Source of the DNA: an uncultured Bacteroidales bacterium
GTDB taxonomy: Bacteria > Bacteroidota > Bacteroidia > Bacteroidales > G3-4614
DNA: 64,000 nucleotides
Assembly: GCA_949297125.1 (NCBI GenBank)
Contig: CASFRS010000008.1
Coordinates: 62,001-126,000, forward strand
Direction of reading: 5' to 3'
Position numbers and translations under genes: made by a program. Of the stretch, positions 46,401-54,590 are shown piece after piece (the first letter of the stretch is position 1; each line of letters begins with the position of its first letter). The notes below the pieces were generated by a model. It saw nothing but the letters and a program-made list of their open reading frames with translations, was not told the DNA's origin and made no database searches.

Positions 46401-47238
46401 CGATAACAACAACGGCGTACGCTTGGCAGGGTCGAGCATATACATCGGCGGGACCAGCACCTACAAGGCCGGCTTTACCGGTTGGGTAGACGAATTCCAG
46501 GTATGGAACCGCGTGCTCAGCGATGCCGAAGTGCTTACCGCAATGAAAGGTTACGAAACAGCACCCGAAGGGCTTATGGGATACTGGACATTCGAGGAAC
46601 TCGTCGATAACGACGAAGGCGTCAAGGTATTCCCCAACCTCGGCCGCAGCGGCAGGGAGTACTATGCCGAATACATAATCACCCAGGGTCAGAAGGGCGA
46701 AGATACCCAGCAGGTAGTTGAAACCGTAGTCAGCGCAAGCAACGGCGAGCTCGGCAACCCCGCAATAACCGGTACGCTCGATATATCGACCGAAGCGATA
46801 TGGAATGCCGGCAGCAACGGTACCGTTGTCAGCACCGGCGGCACGGCCGAAGAGGGAGAGGCGCAGATATCGTATCAGGCCGCAGGCCAGTACACGCCCA
46901 ACCTCACGCTTGAAAACATGTGGGGCAGCGACAGCCGCAGCATAGAGTACATAACCGTGATAGACCCGAGCGGCATAGAGGACATAGCCGAAGTAGAAGC
47001 GATGGGCGTATATCCCAACCCGTTCACCGATTATGTAAACATCCTCTTCTCCAAAGCCGGTACCTACACCGTACAGATAGTGGCAATGGACGGCCGGGTA
47101 ATAGAGAACAAGAAACTCTCGGTAAATGACGGCGAAGGTGTCCGCGTCGATGTAAACGGCAGCAAAGGCACATATATAATAAGAGTCATAAATGCCGACA
47201 ACGTAGCCGTACGTACAATGACCGTAGTAAAGAAATAA
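43417..47238 (+). CDS. GH85 endo-beta-N-acetylglucosaminidase-like protein with LamG, PKD-like and T9SS type A domains
   Basis: A 1273-residue secreted multidomain enzyme. After a signal peptide (1-21) a GH85-like catalytic domain spans about 60-460: WWCPIGGDGWNAIPSYF, then LDACHKNGVRVSVCAPVAWS, and the catalytic N-x-E motif GIGFNSEFSW with Asn200 and Glu202. Residues 480-620 look like a carbohydrate-binding sandwich, 620-840 are Ig/PKD-like strands, 850-1060 a LamG/concanavalin-like domain (VDPGQWTHVAVTCD, IYIGGTSTY), then another PKD-like unit, and the last 80 residues are a T9SS type A tail (VYPNPFTDYVNI to VRTMTVVKK). GH85 enzymes cut the chitobiose core of N-glycans. Terminator follows. 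Confidence 0.85.
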   Translation: MRKKLPLLAALALAPVLAFSQATPQHEKYVSIPSETKWAEAYANWTPGTPLYEGIDEELAENENFFISRVKPRERFTFAQTQVRPEQDPARKLLWWCPIGGDGWNAIPSYFFGGEVWGMWNYTDTWGNWTAPFITIPAAMLDACHKNGVRVSVCAPVAWSATITPTSSGWGSVIGTMVNGGHDKLLRYLQYYGVDGIGFNSEFSWTGNITQGEYSGNSFAEAMKNFLGDCYTNAPNYGVPFHNAWYSLTANSGSIGGSSALDNTNCDWFHYNGKKTSDAYMCNYGANLATSQNTVQNKFPSRSSFDVYMGIDYQAGTKQTNWTALSGYDISIGIWGAHNRNMIYEARGERGSDPQQQQKTYQMILENVFTGSTKNPVNPPAITSTTRFSSQSTDAYGWAQFITARSTLTCADLEEDPFVTYFNLGNGRFFNIDGVRQSDTEWYNLGLQDYVPTWRWWATKSYMGRTDDEVSPDLTAEYIWDDAWFGGSCLQISGETAQTYMQMFKTKYDVQKNDRLLIRYKVLSGSGGIYWACSSENDPTTPVEATISSNAQAKDEWVEKVVTLGSGRSSLKIYDETLALIGLKFTNTTSDFKVLLGEVSLYRGTSPTPAAPVITKSKVMACNYKGVDMKVIFNMETTKQAPVYNSDVDTWYFKVYTQQEGEKEVMFTATTSWASYVVNAPYDYTDGNIDKIRIGVSAVSMDGKSESAITWSDWMEMPEPTVVEGLVIDKPIIKANEEFTISYVDPNHEPANWEILNSVTGETVYSQNDVSSLTTSLDEEGSYDVVVIVDGARSYNRGLIQVSRAETGALPIIEKLEASKTSDVNVNEEVTVSYVAARLGEGKVSRAMKVEDPMMLRFPETVARRPYTYMMWFKAEKFLHSNQGTNLIDKRSFRDVWPHNNWGDFWVTVRPECTGNKETGSGSGNSYGFATHEANEISFNTYGWTEHDNPNHDMMSTGYSVDPGQWTHVAVTCDASNNQKLYFNGKLVASAKVLHDNNNGVRLAGSSIYIGGTSTYKAGFTGWVDEFQVWNRVLSDAEVLTAMKGYETAPEGLMGYWTFEELVDNDEGVKVFPNLGRSGREYYAEYIITQGQKGEDTQQVVETVVSASNGELGNPAITGTLDISTEAIWNAGSNGTVVSTGGTAEEGEAQISYQAAGQYTPNLTLENMWGSDSRSIEYITVIDPSGIEDIAEVEAMGVYPNPFTDYVNILFSKAGTYTVQIVAMDGRVIENKKLSVNDGEGVRVDVNGSKGTYIIRVINADNVAVRTMTVVKK

Positions 47239-47265
47239 GCGGCACATAAACCGCAAACGCAGCGA

Positions 47266-47300
47266 AAAGGGGGGCGTCCGTTCAGGGAACGCCCCCCTTT
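47266..47300 (+). terminator. Terminator of the GH85 gene
   Basis: AAAGGGGGGCGT pairs with ACGCCCCCCTTT around an 11-nt loop. Confidence 0.85.
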
Positions 47301-47430
47301 CCGTTATGGCTGCGCCCGGTGGTATCGGTAGGGGGCAGGCAGTCAAAGCCGGCGCGTGAGGCGTACGCATCCCGCTTTGGCGGCATGCCGCACAATGCGC
47401 AAGGCGGCGGGAACTCCGCGAGAAATAGAT

Positions 47431-47461
47431 TTTGCCGTTCATTCCCTTTGTGCTATCTTTG
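47431..47461 (+). promoter_or_regulatory. Promoter P1 of the nfo operon
   Basis: TTTG (47431-47434), a 19-bp spacer and TATCTTTG (47454-47461), followed by the GCCGT-AGA-ACGGC dyad. Confidence 0.75.
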
Positions 47462-47539
47462 CCGTAGAACGGCGAAAACAGGCTGCACCCGGCATAGCCG
47501 AACCTTGCGGTTTGTCTCTGCCCTCGTTTGCAGTATCTT
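47452..47539 (+). repeat. 88-bp promoter-bearing dispersed repeat, copy at nfo
   Basis: Aligns to the reverse complement of 39986-40073 with 82 of 88 identities and no gaps. It contains the P1 -7 box, the 5-3-5 dyad, the GAAAACAGGCTGCA block and the P2 -33 element. Confidence 0.85.
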
Positions 47540-47541
47540 CG
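47511..47541 (+). promoter_or_regulatory. Promoter P2 of the nfo operon
   Basis: TTTG (47511-47514), 19-bp spacer, TATCTTCG (47534-47541); both elements lie exactly 80 bp downstream of those of P1. Confidence 0.65.
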
Positions 47542-47674
47542 CTATTGCGGAAGAGGCAGACACATCCGGCAAAACCGGGGAGGGGGACCGCGCGGCCGTC
47601 CGTTTCAGCCGCAGCAGCGCTGTTTCCGGCAGCCGTTGTAAAGAGTTTCCGTATAACCAGAAAGAAAGAAACCG

Positions 47675-48514
47675 ATGAAATATATAGGAGCGCACGTATC
47701 CGCAACGGGCGGAGTAGAGAACGCCCCCGAAAATGCAAGGGCGATAGGGGCGACCGGGTTCGCCCTGTTTACAAAAAACCAGCAGCAGTGGAAAGCCGCG
47801 CCGCTGACCGAAAAAAGCATAACGTTGTTCAAGGAGCGGTGTCGGGAATACGGATACCCGCCCCAGTCCATATTGCCGCACGACAGTTATCTGATAAACC
47901 TGGGAAGTCCCAGGCCCGACGGTCTCGAAAAGTCGCGCCAGGCCTTTATCCACGAAATGGAACGCTGTTCGCAGCTGGGGCTTACGCTGTTGAACTTTCA
48001 TCCCGGGGCAACCCTTAACATGATAACCGAAGAAGAGTGCCTCGAAACCGTTGCAGAGAGCATAAACATTGCCCTCTCCCGCACCGAAGGCGTAACGGCC
48101 GTAATAGAGAACACGGCGGGGCAGGGCAGCAACATCGGGTACAGGTTCGAGCATCTTGCACGCATAATAGAACTGGTGGACGACAAGACCCGCGTAGGGG
48201 TATGTATCGACACCTGCCACGCGCTGGCGGCCGGGTACGACATAACAACCGACGAAGGGTATGAAAAATGCTTTTCCGATTTCGGTAACATCGTCGGGTT
48301 CGGGTATCTGCGCGGGATGCACCTGAACGATTCCAAAAAAGGAGTAGGCTCGCGGGTAGACCGGCACGAAACCATAGGGCAGGGGAGTATCGGCACGCTT
48401 CCGTTCTCCAGGATAATGAACGACCCCCGCATCGACGGAATCCCGTTGATACTCGAAACGCCCGACCCGTCGCGCTGGAGCGAAGAAATAGCATGGCTCA
48501 GAAGCCTGCAGTAA
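47675..48514 (+). CDS. nfo: Deoxyribonuclease IV (AP endonuclease)
   Basis: A 279-residue Nfo/EndoIV, the Zn-dependent AP endonuclease of base excision repair. TIM-barrel motifs are intact: [88 protein letters not shown] and the closing LETPDPSRW. First gene of a five-gene operon (nfo, dCMP deaminase, S41 protease, 5-FTHF cyclo-ligase, M16 protease) under the tandem repeat promoters. Confidence 0.97.
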   Translation: MKYIGAHVSATGGVENAPENARAIGATGFALFTKNQQQWKAAPLTEKSITLFKERCREYGYPPQSILPHDSYLINLGSPRPDGLEKSRQAFIHEMERCSQLGLTLLNFHPGATLNMITEEECLETVAESINIALSRTEGVTAVIENTAGQGSNIGYRFEHLARIIELVDDKTRVGVCIDTCHALAAGYDITTDEGYEKCFSDFGNIVGFGYLRGMHLNDSKKGVGSRVDRHETIGQGSIGTLPFSRIMNDPRIDGIPLILETPDPSRWSEEIAWLRSLQ

Positions 48515-48530
48515 CAGAACAAGGCAGACA

Positions 48531-48968
48531 ATGAACACAGACAAGCAAACCGAATTGGACCGGCGATACATCCGTATGGCAACCGTGTGGGCCGAAAACT
48601 CCTATTGCCAACGCCGCAAGGTAGGGGCATTGCTGGTAAAGGACAAGATGATAATCTCCGACGGATACAACGGTACCCCGTCGGGGTTCGAGAACCGGTG
48701 CGAAGGCGAAGACGGCAAGACCCTTCCCTACGTGCTGCATGCCGAGGCCAACGCCATAACCAAGGTGGCATGCTCGAACAACAGCAGCGACGGCTCAACC
48801 CTGTATGTAACCACCGCCCCGTGCATAGAGTGCGCAAAGCTGATAATCCAGGCAGGCATAAAGCGGGTGGTCTATTCCCAGCAATACCGCCTCAACGACG
48901 GAGTAGAGCTGCTCAAGCGGGCGGGCATAGAAGTAGAGTCGCTCGAAGTCCCAACCGAAAACGAGTAA
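48531..48968 (+). CDS. dCMP deaminase family protein
   Basis: A 145-residue zinc cytidine/deoxycytidylate deaminase. The zinc site is HAEANAI with Cys ligands in TTAPCIECAKLI. The pattern GYNGTPSGFENRCE matches dCMP deaminases (ComEB-like), which supply dUMP for thymidylate synthesis. It lies 16 bp after nfo and 3 bp before the S41 protease. Activity on free dCMP is inferred from family. Confidence 0.95.
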   Translation: MNTDKQTELDRRYIRMATVWAENSYCQRRKVGALLVKDKMIISDGYNGTPSGFENRCEGEDGKTLPYVLHAEANAITKVACSNNSSDGSTLYVTTAPCIECAKLIIQAGIKRVVYSQQYRLNDGVELLKRAGIEVESLEVPTENE

Positions 48969-48971
48969 AAG

Positions 48972-50600
48972 ATGAAACGGAGCACACAGATAATATATCC
49001 CCTTCTGATAGCCGCGGCCATAATAGCCGGCATCTACATAGGCAAGTACTACGACAGGATGTTCACCACCCCCGTCATCTATTCCGGGCACAACAAGATA
49101 GAAGGGTTGCTTAACATGATAAAGCGGCAGTATGTCGATACCGTAAGCATCGACTCCCTGATAGAGATTGCCATACCCAAGATAATAGGCGAGCTCGACC
49201 CGCACTCCACGTACATTTCCGCGGCCGAACTGCAAATGGTGAACGACGACCTTGAAGGCACGTTCAGCGGCATAGGGATAGAGTTCAGCATACTCGACGA
49301 CACCATAACCGTAGTGGGGGTAATATCCGGGGGGCCGTCCGAGAAGGTCGGCATTATACCCGGCGACCGCATAATAGCCGTAAACGACACTGCGTTTACC
49401 GGCAGCGGAATCAGCAACGAGAAGGTGCTCAAGCGGTTGCGCGGCCAAAAAGGGAGCGAGGTCAGGCTCACCCTCAAGCGAGTATCATCGGCCGAGCCGA
49501 TAGATATGGTGGTAACCCGCGGCGACATACCGGTAAACAGCATCGATGCCGCCTTCCGCACCAACGACGGCATAGGGTATATCAAGGTCAGCAAGTTCGG
49601 TCGCAACACCTATACCGAGTTCCTCAACTCCCTGGCAAAACTCAGGCGCGAAGGGAGCGACAAGTTCATAATCGACCTGCGCGGCAATACCGGCGGGTAT
49701 ATGGAATCGGCTATAAACATGGTAAACGAGTTCCTTCCCAAAGGTTTTCTCATAGTCTACACGTACGGCAACGCATCCCCCATGAACCGGGCCTATTCCA
49801 ACGGCACGGGCATATTCAAGGAAAACCCCGTAGTAGTCCTGCTCGACGAGTGGTCGGCATCGGCCAGCGAGATATTCGCCGGGGCTATACAGGACAACGA
49901 CCGCGGTCTGATAGTCGGCCGCCGTTCATTCGGCAAAGGCCTTGTACAGCAGCAGATTCCGTTTAGCGACGGTTCGGCCGTCAGGCTCACCATAGCGCGT
50001 TACTACACCCCTTCGGGGCGTTCCATACAGAAAGAATATAAAATGGGCGACAGCAAGGAGTACGACATGGACATAATAAACCGTTACGAGCACGGCGAGT
50101 TCTATTCCCGCGACAGCATACACCTCAACGACACGCTGGAATACCGGACCCTGCTCGGACGCACCGTATACGGCGGAGGCGGCATAATGCCCGACGTATT
50201 CGTACCGCGCGACACGCTCGGCAACACCCCCTACCTTACCAGTGTCGTCAATCAGGGGCTTCTGTATCAGTTCGCGTTCAAGTATGCCGACGACAACCGT
50301 GCGAAACTCAAGCAGTACACCACGGCAAAAGACCTGCTCGGCTATCTGCAGCGGCAACCCCTGCTCGACAGGTTCGTAACCTATGCCGCCGGCAAAGGCG
50401 TAAAGCCGCGACCCGTATACATAGGCATATCGAGGAAAATCATCGAAAACACCCTCTATGCCTACATTGCCCGCAACATCATAGGCGACGAAGCGTTCTA
50501 CCCCATAGTCCTCATGGACGACAATACGTTTGTAAAAGCCGTAGAACTGCTTAACGACGATGAAACGTACATCAAAATGCTGTTGAGTGGAAAAGAATGA
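48972..50600 (+). CDS. S41 family C-terminal processing peptidase
   Basis: A 542-residue CtpA-like serine protease. An N-terminal signal anchor (IIYPLLIAAAIIAGIYIG) is followed by an N-terminal helical region, a PDZ domain at about 90-175 (GVISGGPSEKVGIIPGDRIIAVN) and the S41 core with FIIDLRGNTGGYMESA and the catalytic Ser/Lys region DEWSASASEIFAGAIQDNDRGLIVGRRSFGKG. A C-terminal region of 150 residues is typical of Bacteroidetes members. It would trim or degrade periplasmic proteins. The 3' end overlaps the next start by 14 bp. Confidence 0.96.
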   Translation: MKRSTQIIYPLLIAAAIIAGIYIGKYYDRMFTTPVIYSGHNKIEGLLNMIKRQYVDTVSIDSLIEIAIPKIIGELDPHSTYISAAELQMVNDDLEGTFSGIGIEFSILDDTITVVGVISGGPSEKVGIIPGDRIIAVNDTAFTGSGISNEKVLKRLRGQKGSEVRLTLKRVSSAEPIDMVVTRGDIPVNSIDAAFRTNDGIGYIKVSKFGRNTYTEFLNSLAKLRREGSDKFIIDLRGNTGGYMESAINMVNEFLPKGFLIVYTYGNASPMNRAYSNGTGIFKENPVVVLLDEWSASASEIFAGAIQDNDRGLIVGRRSFGKGLVQQQIPFSDGSAVRLTIARYYTPSGRSIQKEYKMGDSKEYDMDIINRYEHGEFYSRDSIHLNDTLEYRTLLGRTVYGGGGIMPDVFVPRDTLGNTPYLTSVVNQGLLYQFAFKYADDNRAKLKQYTTAKDLLGYLQRQPLLDRFVTYAAGKGVKPRPVYIGISRKIIENTLYAYIARNIIGDEAFYPIVLMDDNTFVKAVELLNDDETYIKMLLSGKE

Positions 50601-51123
50601 CATACGCAGGTACATAAAAGAGCGGAAAGCCCGTCTCTCCCCGCAGTACAGGCAGCAGTGCGCCCTTGCCGTAAAGGCCGCCGTGGAGAAGGTGCCGCAG
50701 TTTGCGGCGGCGCGTACCGTATTGCTGTACAATTCGTTGCCCGACGAGCTCTCCACCCGGGCCATGCTCGACGACTGGTATCCCGGCAAAAAAATATACC
50801 TTCCCATAGTCGACGGTGCGGAAATAACGATAGGCGAGTATATCCCCGGGCGGATGCACGAAGGGGCATACGGCATATCCGAGCCGGAGAGCGGCATAAA
50901 CGCTCCGGTGCAGATAGACGTGGCCGTAATACCGGGAGTGGCCTTTGCCGCCGACAAAACCCGGTTGGGGCGCGGGCGGGGCTACTACGACAGGCTGCTC
51001 TCCCGCATAAGCACGTACAAGATAGGCATAGCCTACCACATGCAGCTGCTCCCCTCCCTTCCGGGCGAGTTGCACGATGTAAGGATGGATTGTGTAATAA
51101 CGGAAAAAGGAACGGTAATATAA
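50587..51123 (+). CDS. 5-formyltetrahydrofolate cyclo-ligase
   Basis: A 178-residue 5-FCL (MTHFS family), which converts 5-formyl-THF to 5,10-methenyl-THF with ATP. The signature GRGRGYYDRLLSR is near residues 120-132, preceded by VIPGVAFAADKTRLG, and the basic N-terminus (RRYIKERKARLSP) matches the family. It overlaps the S41 stop by 14 bp, which points to translational coupling. The folate link fits the adjacent dCMP deaminase, both feeding one-carbon and dTMP metabolism. Confidence 0.95.
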   Translation: MEKNDIRRYIKERKARLSPQYRQQCALAVKAAVEKVPQFAAARTVLLYNSLPDELSTRAMLDDWYPGKKIYLPIVDGAEITIGEYIPGRMHEGAYGISEPESGINAPVQIDVAVIPGVAFAADKTRLGRGRGYYDRLLSRISTYKIGIAYHMQLLPSLPGELHDVRMDCVITEKGTVI

Positions 51124-51142
51124 AAACACAAACAATACGGAT

Positions 51143-53947
51143 ATGAAAAAATTTATGCTTCTGTCGCTCCTTGCAGCGATAATGCAGTCGGTATCGGCAC
51201 AGCAGATGATGCCGCTTCCCGTCGATACGGCCGTGCGGTACGGCAGGCTCGACAACGGTCTTACCTATATAATAAGGCACAATGCCAACCCCGAGCACCG
51301 TGCCGATTTTTACATAGCGCAGAAAGTCGGTTCGGTACTGGAAGAAGAGAACCAGCGCGGGCTGGCCCACTTTCTCGAGCACATGGCCTTCAACGGCAGC
51401 GAGCATTTTCCCGGCAAAGGAATGATAAACTACCTTGAGCGCAACGGCGTTAAGTTCGGGACCGATTTGAACGCCTACACCTCATTCGACCAGACAGTCT
51501 ACAACATAAAGAACGTTCCGGTAGATAAAAGCGGCATAGTCGATTCGTGCCTCTACATCCTGTACGACTGGTCCACCGCCATATCGCTCGAGGATGCCGA
51601 GATAGACAACGAGCGCGGCGTCATCCACGAGGAGTGGCGCACGCGCAACAACGCCTCCATGCGCATACTCGAGGCCACCATTCCCGTCATGTTCGCCGGC
51701 AGCCGTTACGCCGACCGTATGCCCATAGGCACAATGGAGGTGGTAATGAACTTCCCGTACGACGACCTCCGGGCCTACTACCGGAAATGGTACCGTCCCG
51801 ACCAGCAGGGGTTGATAATAGTGGGCGATATCGATGCCGATGCCGTAGAGCGGAAAATAATCGACATGTTCGGCGGCATACGCCTGCCCGAACCGCTTGC
51901 CGAGCGTCCCGAGTTCACCATACCGGCCAACGCCGAGCCGCTGATAGCCATAGCCACCGACAAGGAGGCCTCCGACAACATGGTATCGCTCTACTGCAAG
52001 CACAAGTCCCTCTCGCGCGAGCTCTCCTCGACCATAATAGGCCTTCAGGACGATTATTACAGGGCGATAGCCGAGTATGTGCTCTTCGAGCGTCTCAACG
52101 AAGCCTCCCTCAAGCCGGGGGCGCCCATAACGGCCTCGGCCGTCGACGACGGTTTCATGATAGGGCGTCAGCAGGCATTTACCGTACATGCGTTGGCCAA
52201 GGAAGGTCAAAGCGCGGCAGCCCTGAAGCTGATAGCCGAAGAAGTGGAACGTTACCGCAGGTACGGCATCACGCCCGGCGAGTATGACCGGGCAAGGGCC
52301 TCCGTCCTGTCGGTATACCAGAAAGCCTATAACGAGCGCGACAAGCGCGACAATTCGTCCTACACCAGCGAGTACATCGACTTTTTCCTCGACGGCGGGT
52401 ACATAATGGACATAGCCGACGAATACGAAGCCGTCAGGCAGACGGCGGCAGCCACCGGATACGAAAGGGTGAACAAGTACATAAAGAGCAGTATCGGGGC
52501 CGATAACCGCGTGGCAGTAATAACCGGCATAGAAAAAGACGGGGTGCCGTACCCCACCGCCGAAGAGGCGGCGGCCATACTCGGGCAGGCCGCGCAGCAG
52601 GAGTTGCAGCCGTATAACGACGATATGGCCGATAAAAAACTCATAGAAACCGAGCCCGTTCCCGGCAGGATAGTCAAAACCGAGAGCGACACCCTGATGC
52701 AGATAGTCCGCATGGAGCTGAGCAACGGGGCGGAAGTAATACTCAAGCCAACCGACTACAAGAGCGACGAGATAATACTCAACGCCGCAAGCAAGGGCGG
52801 CAGCCTGCTCTACGGCGAAGAAGACATACCCAACGTGCGGGTCTTCAACGATGTGGTAGAGATAAGCCGTTGGGGAGGGCATACCAACATTGAAATGGGC
52901 AAACTGCTGGCCGGCAAGCATGTAGGGCTTATGCTGTCGCTTATAAACAACCGCGAGATAATAAACGGGACGGCAGCGGTAAAAGACCTTGAAACCCTGA
53001 TGCAGCTCATCTACCTGTCCATGACCGGCGTAACGCGCGACGACGAAGCGTTTGCCGCATGGAAAAGCAACGTGGAGGACCGTTTGCGCAACATAGGGGC
53101 ATCCCCCAAGACCGCGCTCTCCGATACCATAGTCCAGGCCCTCTACAAAGGGAACCCGCGCAAACTCAACGTCAAGGCCGACGACATTGAAAAGGTCGAT
53201 TACGGACGCGTATTGCAAATATGGAAAGAGCGTTACGGCAATGCCGGCGATTTCACGTTCGTATTCACCGGCAATATCGATACTGCAGCCATAAGGCCGT
53301 ATATCGAAAAATACATCGCATCGTTGCCCGCCACCCGGAAACGCGAAAAGATGAAGACCGACAAGACCGGGCTGCGGCACAGCGACTACACCAACGTTTT
53401 CGACCGCGAGATGCAGAACGTTTCCGGAACCGTGTACGTGGCGTTCACCGGCAAAGCCCCCTATACGGCCGAAAACCGTGTAAAGCTCAACATGTTCAAA
53501 CAGATAATGGACATAATCTTCACCGCCACCATACGCGAGGACGAAGGCGGTACTTACGGGGTACGCACTTCGGTTGTATGGCTGCGTGAAGAAGGGGAGT
53601 GGGCATACGTGATAATGTTCGATACCAACGTAAAGGACATGCAGCGGCTCAAGGAGCGCGCAGTAGCCGAATTGCAGCAGGCAATCGGGAACGGTCCGTC
53701 CGAAACCGACTTCAACAAGGTAAAAGAATACATGCTCAAGGCCGACAGCGACAACCTGCGCAAGAACCGTTACTGGGCTGCGCACCTTGCCGAACTGCGC
53801 GTGTACGGTAAAACCGACATTCTCCGTTATGCCGACATAATAAAACAGCAGACGCCGCAGACGATAAAGGAATTCGTCGGCAAGCTCTTCTCCAGAACAT
53901 CCGTAATAGAAGTCATGATGCGCGGAGTAGAAGCCGGCGGGCAATAG
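51143..53947 (+). CDS. M16 family zinc metallopeptidase (pitrilysin-like)
   Basis: A 934-residue secreted or periplasmic M16 protease. A signal peptide (MKKFMLLSLLAAIMQSVSAQ) precedes the inverted zinc motif HFLEH (His76, Glu79, His80), with the distal Glu ligand at E157 in DNERGVIHEE. Two tandem M16 halves are present; the second (about 490-934) lacks the zinc site, as usual, and carries the R/Y substrate motif EGGTYGVRTSV. It ends the nfo operon, followed by a strong terminator. Confidence 0.95.
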   Translation: MKKFMLLSLLAAIMQSVSAQQMMPLPVDTAVRYGRLDNGLTYIIRHNANPEHRADFYIAQKVGSVLEEENQRGLAHFLEHMAFNGSEHFPGKGMINYLERNGVKFGTDLNAYTSFDQTVYNIKNVPVDKSGIVDSCLYILYDWSTAISLEDAEIDNERGVIHEEWRTRNNASMRILEATIPVMFAGSRYADRMPIGTMEVVMNFPYDDLRAYYRKWYRPDQQGLIIVGDIDADAVERKIIDMFGGIRLPEPLAERPEFTIPANAEPLIAIATDKEASDNMVSLYCKHKSLSRELSSTIIGLQDDYYRAIAEYVLFERLNEASLKPGAPITASAVDDGFMIGRQQAFTVHALAKEGQSAAALKLIAEEVERYRRYGITPGEYDRARASVLSVYQKAYNERDKRDNSSYTSEYIDFFLDGGYIMDIADEYEAVRQTAAATGYERVNKYIKSSIGADNRVAVITGIEKDGVPYPTAEEAAAILGQAAQQELQPYNDDMADKKLIETEPVPGRIVKTESDTLMQIVRMELSNGAEVILKPTDYKSDEIILNAASKGGSLLYGEEDIPNVRVFNDVVEISRWGGHTNIEMGKLLAGKHVGLMLSLINNREIINGTAAVKDLETLMQLIYLSMTGVTRDDEAFAAWKSNVEDRLRNIGASPKTALSDTIVQALYKGNPRKLNVKADDIEKVDYGRVLQIWKERYGNAGDFTFVFTGNIDTAAIRPYIEKYIASLPATRKREKMKTDKTGLRHSDYTNVFDREMQNVSGTVYVAFTGKAPYTAENRVKLNMFKQIMDIIFTATIREDEGGTYGVRTSVVWLREEGEWAYVIMFDTNVKDMQRLKERAVAELQQAIGNGPSETDFNKVKEYMLKADSDNLRKNRYWAAHLAELRVYGKTDILRYADIIKQQTPQTIKEFVGKLFSRTSVIEVMMRGVEAGGQ

Positions 53948-54590
53948 CCGTCATGCCGGACGCACGTCCGGCAGGCGTGATGACGTAGAACAGGAGGGTG
54001 TGTCAGACAGGGAAATATCTGACACACCCTCTTTTGCCGTCGGCCGGGATTCGGGCGGGAGCGTCGGACGGCAGCCGGTCCCGGGTTGCATATCGGCCCA
54101 TGTTGGCCGGGGCTGCGCAGTCAGTCGGGATTTGAGTGTTGCAAGTCGGCCAGGCATAGCAGCAGCTGGCCGGGATTTGCAAACCCTGCCCGTGTCAGGT
54201 ATCAGGATTCCCCGACCCGCAGGAAAATTTCCTTGAACTGTGGAAGCCAGTACCGCCATGAAACCTTGCAGTTAAAAATTTTTGTAACAATTAGCAATAA
54301 TTTATATATTGAATATATGAAAATGAAAATTAAAAGCGATAATTTCGCGCTTGAAAAACAAAGGGGCCCGGGATAAGGCGCAACGCCCTCGGCTAAAGGC
54401 CGGGAGGAAATACGTTGCCGCCATGGAAAACAGGTCGCCCCGGTATCCGGCAGCGGTCGGGTACCATTGACAGCCAGAAACAGAATGCTCCGGAAAAGGC
54501 ATGGGGGATAGAACCAAAACCCCGTCAGGGCAGTTTGGACAGTAACCGGTCTGGCAAAAATGAGAAACAGAACCAAAAAATATAGAAAGC
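53948..54590. other. Intergenic region upstream of the F5/8-GEVED gene
   Basis: Contains the nfo-operon terminator, a GCCGGAC/GTCCGGC hairpin (53955-53972), four copies of a loose GTYGGCCGG-like word between 54040 and 54180, an AT-rich stretch (54270-54350) and a TAATTTCG -7-like box (54340-54347). The leader before 54591 would be about 240 nt. No gene was recognised. Confidence 0.45.
53994..54035 (+). terminator. Terminator of the nfo operon
   Basis: A perfect 14-bp stem (GAGGGTGTGTCAGA and its complement) with a 10-nt loop, followed by TTTT. Confidence 0.9.

Larger units (their letters stand above)
47239..47674. other. Intergenic region upstream of the nfo operon
   Basis: Holds the GH85 terminator (47266-47300), promoters P1 (47431-47461) and P2 (47511-47541) within the 88-bp repeat, and a leader of about 125 nt rich in GC. 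No gene. Confidence 0.6.

Noticed and set aside
45061..47442. A 793-codon open frame on the minus strand
   Set aside because: Antisense to the GH85 gene; Tyr/Val-rich composition without any domain, as expected of a shadow frame.
51482..53944. An 820-codon open frame on the minus strand
   Set aside because: Antisense to the M16 protease, which has an intact HFLEH site.
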